Assembly: GCA_964459065.1 (NCBI GenBank)
Contig: CAYWMN010000180.1
Span: 1-7,845, forward strand
From: JAMCXS01 sp964459065
GTDB lineage: Bacteria; Acidobacteriota; Terriglobia; UBA7540
Reading direction: 5' to 3'
Length of the DNA stretch: 7,845 nt
Positions 6,129 through 7,845 of the stretch are shown piece by piece. The translations under genes were made by a program, and so were the position numbers. Under the pieces are notes generated by a model. It made no database searches, was not told the origin of the DNA, and saw only the letters and a program-made list of their open reading frames with translations. Each line of letters starts with the position of its first letter. Position 1 is the first letter of the stretch.

Positions 6129-7547
6129 TTACCGAGCCATCGGCCACATCCGTTTCTTATACGCCAGGATGAAATAGCCCGCAACCCCGACGCTAATCGT
6201 GCTGAAAGCGTAGACCATATATTTCCATCCGCCGGGCTCGAACGCCGGGGATGCAAAAATGTATAGCCAACCGACCAGGGCCAGAATCGCCGGCAGCGGA
6301 TAAAGCCACATTTTAAACGGCAGTTTGACCTCCGGCTGAGTTTTTCGCAAGACAAATAAACCGACCGTGTGCGCAACAAACTGCACCAGAATCCGCGCAA
6401 CGATCAGCCCCGTGATGATCTCGCCCAGCTTGAACATGCTGGCGACCGCGGCCAGCGCTCCCACCAGCAGCAGCGAGCGGTTTGGGAACTCGCCTTTCGG
6501 ATGCAGAACGCCGAACCAGCGGAAAAACAGTCCATCCTTTGCCGCCGCATAGGGGATTCTTGAATAACCGAGCATCAGGGCATAAACAGAAGCAAACGCC
6601 GTAAACAAGATCATCACGGTAAGCAGGATGGCCGCCCAGTGCCCGTAAATCTTTTGCATAAACACCGACGCGACGGCGAGGTTTGCTTCGGAGCCTTCCC
6701 GGATCATGTCCCGCCAGGGAACCACGGCAATAAAACAGTAGGAAATGAGGAAGTCAATCACCGTGACGGCCAGAATCGAAATGATGACGGCATAAGGGAC
6801 AGTCTTTTCCGGGCGCTTCACCTCATCTCCCAAATAACAAACCTGGTAGTAGCCGAGGTAGTTGTAAATCACCACAATCGTTCCGTTGCCGAGGCCGATC
6901 AAAAAAGCCCAATTCAGGTGGAACGCTCCGGGCGGAAAGGAAAACGCCATGTGGTAATTCATATGGATGAGTCCGGTAACAATCACCCACCCCGTGGTCA
7001 CCAGAGTCGTGATCCAAAGGATTATCATGAGCCGTGCCACGTCACGGATTTTACGGTAAAGCGCCAGCATCACCACCACGGAGATTCCGGAGGCAAGAAA
7101 CTTCATCCCCCAGGGATGCCGGGCCAGCCCCTTCCACAGATAGCTGAGATACTGCGTCATTCCGATGGTGCCGGAGGCGATTTCAAGCGGGCCGAAAAAG
7201 AGGAACTCCCAGGCGAACAGCCAGGCCATCAGCTTGCCCCAGGTTTCGCGATTGTAACTGTCGCGCAGAAACGTGTAGGTCCCGCCGGAGCCGGGCAGAG
7301 CGGCGCCCAACTCCGAAATCACCAAACCGTCGGCGATAGCCAGCACCGCGCCCGCAAACCACGCCAGCAGGGCCTGCGGCCCTCCCATGGTGCCTAAAAT
7401 AATCGGCACGGTGATGAAGGGCCCAATGCCGATCATGTTCGACATGTTGATGGAAGTCGCGTTTAGGATTCCCAGCCGTCGTTGAAGGTGGGGCTGTTGA
7501 TGCGGGGCTGCTTTACCCGCGTCGCTGCTGGTCTGCTGAGTGTTCAT
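6129..7547 (-). CDS. APC-superfamily amino acid/amine permease
   Basis: Integral inner-membrane transporter of 472 residues, the usual size for amino acid-polyamine-organocation carriers. After a polar cytoplasmic N-terminus (1-24), about 12 hydrophobic segments can be read near 32-54, 58-80, 105-135, 148-164, 170-194, 210-236, 252-276, 302-326, 356-372, 374-400, 412-432 and 440-463. Family signatures are SNMIGIGPF in helix 1 (the unwound glycine segment that binds the substrate amino group), PGSGGTYTFLRD (85-96), GYYQVCYLGDEVKRPEKTVP (232-251) after helix 6, and GYSRIPYAAAKDGLFFRWF (327-345) after helix 8. The ATG at 7547 has AGGGA six bases upstream, while the in-frame ATG at 7580 has none. 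Substrate cannot be told from the sequence; amino acids, amines or amino sugars are possible. It precedes the sulfatase gene by 136 bases, so cotranscription is plausible but unproven. Confidence 0.92.
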   Translation of the reverse strand: MNTQQTSSDAGKAAPHQQPHLQRRLGILNATSINMSNMIGIGPFITVPIILGTMGGPQALLAWFAGAVLAIADGLVISELGAALPGSGGTYTFLRDSYNRETWGKLMAWLFAWEFLFFGPLEIASGTIGMTQYLSYLWKGLARHPWGMKFLASGISVVVMLALYRKIRDVARLMIILWITTLVTTGWVIVTGLIHMNYHMAFSFPPGAFHLNWAFLIGLGNGTIVVIYNYLGYYQVCYLGDEVKRPEKTVPYAVIISILAVTVIDFLISYCFIAVVPWRDMIREGSEANLAVASVFMQKIYGHWAAILLTVMILFTAFASVYALMLGYSRIPYAAAKDGLFFRWFGVLHPKGEFPNRSLLLVGALAAVASMFKLGEIITGLIVARILVQFVAHTVGLFVLRKTQPEVKLPFKMWLYPLPAILALVGWLYIFASPAFEPGGWKYMVYAFSTISVGVAGYFILAYKKRMWPMAR

Positions 7548-7583
7548 GTACCGTCCCTGCACGCGCCCGGCACAGCGCACGAC

Positions 7584-7611
7584 TTTCTACTCTGCGCCGG
7601 CCGGCCGGCAA
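7584..7611 (-). promoter_or_regulatory. Possible weak promoter with GC palindrome, upstream of the permease gene
   Basis: On the minus strand TTGCCG (7606-7611) and TAGAAA (7584-7589) are 16 bases apart and match four of six consensus bases each. The spacer is largely the self-complementary GCCGGCCGGCCGGC (7596-7609), which overlaps the -35 candidate. The match is weak and could be chance in GC-rich DNA. Confidence 0.2.
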
Positions 7612-7630
7612 ACATCGTTTGACTGGTTCT

Positions 7631-7845
7631 TTACTCCTGATGACCTTGTTGGGCGAGCATCTTCCGGAGACAAATTACATCCCGGTACTCTTCGTCCTGG
7701 TTCTTATAAACCCCGTCCAAAAGCATGGGAACTTGAGGGTGAATCGCCAGGAGTTTTTGCAGACTTTCTTTGTCCTTATATCCAGCAATGGGAGCGTGGC
7801 CGTTCCAAACCCGCCCCACGATGTCGCGTTGGGGCGCATCCACCA
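7631..7845 (-). CDS. Hypothetical protein, C-terminal fragment cut by window edge
   Basis: An open frame enters from the right edge and ends at a TAA (7631-7633), leaving about 70 visible residues. A GTG at 7843 could be a start, but there is no in-frame stop before the edge and no room to see a ribosome site, so the gene most likely continues outside. The visible part is soluble and mixed in charge, with RVWNGHAPIAGY (11-22), a helix-like stretch KDKESLQKLLAIHP (23-36), then VPMLLDGVYKN (38-48), and a charged end DEEYRDVICLRKMLAQQGHQE (50-70). I do not recognise the family. It lies 83 bases upstream of the permease gene in the same direction and might share its operon. Coding nature is supported by balanced composition and the clean stop followed by the permease start region. 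Confidence 0.55.
   Translation of the reverse strand, partial: VDAPQRDIVGRVWNGHAPIAGYKDKESLQKLLAIHPQVPMLLDGVYKNQDEEYRDVICLRKMLAQQGHQE

Noticed and set aside
5993..6400. Extension of the sulfatase frame by 136 codons upstream
   Set aside because: It overlaps the permease 3' end, and the ATG at 5992 has a strong ribosome site and starts exactly at a Tat signal peptide.
6639..7397. Plus-strand open frame of 252 codons
   Set aside because: It is antisense to the permease gene; the hydrophilic His/Arg/Gly-rich translation is what the reverse of membrane-helix codons gives.

Overview
The window carries five genes: four readable in full and one cut by the right edge. It looks like an ordinary bacterial chromosome. 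I found no mobile element, CRISPR array, tRNA, rRNA or phage gene. The DNA looks moderately GC-rich by eye. The mix of a Tat-exported type I sulfatase, a PurL carrying a fused N-terminal PurS-like region with a separate PurQ, and an anaerobic-aromatics-type enoyl-CoA hydratase would fit an uncultured soil or sediment bacterium such as an acidobacterium or a relative of the former Deltaproteobacteria. That placement is a weak inference, because nothing in the window fixes the phylum.

Layout. On the plus strand at the left edge is an enoyl-CoA hydratase/isomerase family gene (24-791). It resembles the dienoyl-CoA hydratases of benzoyl-CoA degradation. Everything to its right is on the minus strand, so in transcription order the reading is right to left: an unrecognised gene whose 5' end lies outside the window (7845-7631), a 12-helix APC-superfamily permease (7547-6129), a secreted type I sulfatase (5992-4481), purL (4402-1598) and purQ (1598-873). 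The hydratase gene and purQ converge across about 80 bases.

How they work together. purL and purQ share one base (TAATG) and together encode FGAM synthase, step four of purine synthesis. The PurS function appears to be built into the N-terminus of PurL as two tandem PurS-like repeats. PurQ supplies ammonia from glutamine. The permease and sulfatase are neighbours in the same direction, 136 bases apart, with an inverted repeat between them. They could form a scavenging unit (desulfate outside, import a product), but the sequence does not prove a shared pathway. A good -10 box sits between the sulfatase and purL, so purLQ probably has its own promoter.

I see no strong candidate for a new biological system. 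The points most worth a second look are the PurS-PurS-PurL fusion, an altered motif in the C-terminal half of PurL, and the non-canonical start and aromatic-pathway resemblance of the left-edge hydratase.
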